Assembly: GCA_023415075.1 (NCBI GenBank)
Contig: JAEZLU010000283.1
Coordinates: 1-5,210 of the forward strand
From: Bacillota bacterium
GTDB taxonomy: Bacteria > Bacillota > Negativicutes > Sporomusales > UBA7701
Reading direction: 5' to 3'
DNA length: 5,210 nucleotides
Part shown: piece after piece, positions 4,632-5,210 of the stretch
Layout: every line of letters begins with the position of its first letter
Numbering within the stretch: the stretch's first letter is position 1
Made by a program: the position numbers and the translations under genes
Notes under the pieces: generated by a model
What the model was told of the DNA's origin: nothing
The model's database searches: none
The model's input: the letters and a program-made list of their open reading frames with translations, nothing else

Positions 4632-5210
4632 TTGCTCTTGGACTCCCTTTGGCGGAATACTTCATACAGCACAAGCGAACAGGCAACCGAGGCATTGAGG
4701 GAAGTTATCCGGCCCCGCATAGGGATGCGGACAAGAAAGTCGCAGGCTTCTTTGGCCAGCCGGCTGAGGCCCCGGCCTTCGCCGCCGATCACCACCAGCA
4801 GCGGCCCGGCAAGGTCGGCCTGATAATATGGCTTATCGCCGTCCATGTCGGCGCCCACCACCCACAGACCGGCTTTTTTGAGGCCCTCGATGGCCTGGAC
4901 GACATTGCCTACCCTGGCCACCGGCACATACTCGACCGCTCCGGCCGAGGTCTTGGCCACCGTGGCCGACAGGGGGGCGCTACGCCGCTTGGGGATCAAC
5001 ACCCCGTGGACGCCGGCGGCGTCGGCGGTGCGGAGGATGGCGCCAAGGTTATGGGGGTCCTCGAGTTCGTCGAGCAGCACGATAAACGGCGGTTCGCCCA
5101 GAGCCTGGGCTTTGGCCAGGATATCCTCGACCTCGGCGTAGGCCACCGGGGCCACCATCGCCACAATGCCCTGGTGGCGCATACCGCCGGTCAGCTCGGC
5201 CAGCTTGGCG
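4628..5210 (-). CDS. rlmB: 23S rRNA 2'-O-methyltransferase RlmB, SpoU/TrmH family (5' end outside window)
   Basis: The C-terminal 193 residues of a SpoU (SPOUT) rRNA ribose methyltransferase of the RlmB type, which methylates G2251 in the 23S peptidyl-transferase centre using S-adenosylmethionine. The reading frame is open to the window edge. LTGGMRHQGIVA (from about 5195) is the linker preceding the catalytic domain, so the roughly 50-residue N-terminal RNA-binding part lies outside and the ATG at 5182 is internal. The three SpoU motifs are present. Motif 1 is LEDPHNLGAILRTADA, with catalytic-type Asn and Arg. Motif 2 is VVIGGEGRGLSRL. Motif 3 is RITSLNASVACSLVLYEVFR, which contributes to the knotted cofactor site. 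It ends in SKSK, and its TGA overlaps the following GTG. It heads the rlmB-vanW-rae1-sigH gene string. RlmB is preferred over TrmH because of its yacP/sigH neighbourhood. Confidence 0.95.
   Translation of the reverse strand, partial: AKLAELTGGMRHQGIVAMVAPVAYAEVEDILAKAQALGEPPFIVLLDELEDPHNLGAILRTADAAGVHGVLIPKRRSAPLSATVAKTSAGAVEYVPVARVGNVVQAIEGLKKAGLWVVGADMDGDKPYYQADLAGPLLVVIGGEGRGLSRLAKEACDFLVRIPMRGRITSLNASVACSLVLYEVFRQRESKSK

Noticed and set aside
1..5210. CRISPR array, tRNA/rRNA genes, insertion sequences or attachment sites
   Set aside because: No regularly spaced direct repeats, cloverleaf-like sequences, transposase motifs or terminal inverted repeats were seen by eye on either strand.

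Overview
This window looks like chromosome from a GC-rich, endospore-forming member of the Bacillota. The evidence is a near-complete Spo0H/SigH-type sporulation sigma factor, the neighbouring rlmB and yacP/rae1 genes, strong AGGAGG-type ribosome binding sites, and GTG/TTG starts. A GC-rich Negativicutes (Sporomusa/Thermosinus-like) or Peptococcaceae host would fit, but nothing here fixes the genus.

Right part (about 1832-5210, all on the minus strand): a housekeeping cluster read right to left. It holds rlmB (23S rRNA 2'-O-methyltransferase, 5' end outside the window), a secreted VanW/G5-domain envelope protein that overlaps rlmB by 4 nt, the ribosome-associated NYN nuclease rae1/yacP with a TTG start, and sigH. 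The sigH gene has its own consensus sigma-A promoter and a leader with a terminator-like hairpin. rlmB-yacP-sigH is a classic Bacillota gene order. Here a vanW-type gene is inserted in it, and the usual rpmG-secE-nusG genes do not follow sigH. A strong bidirectional terminator closes sigH.

Middle (about 962-1826): a divergent pair. On the plus strand is a Cys-rich 118-aa protein of unknown function with an extended -10 promoter, convergent with sigH across the shared terminator. On the minus strand is a 105-aa protein of unknown function, which lies upstream of a small P-loop ATPase gene.

Left part (1-961, minus strand): the P-loop protein (159 aa) resembles BrxF of type 3 BREX phage-defence systems. 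No other BREX gene is visible, and a terminator follows it, so it appears to be an orphan or a domesticated relative. After an AT-rich spacer comes the first 60 codons of a 2-Cys peroxiredoxin. Its promoter carries a near-perfect Fur/PerR-type 7-1-7 palindrome just downstream of the -10 element, which suggests iron- or peroxide-responsive control.

The most unusual items are the stand-alone BrxF-like ATPase with its unknown upstream neighbour, the terminator-like hairpin in the sigH leader, and the acidic tail on SigH.
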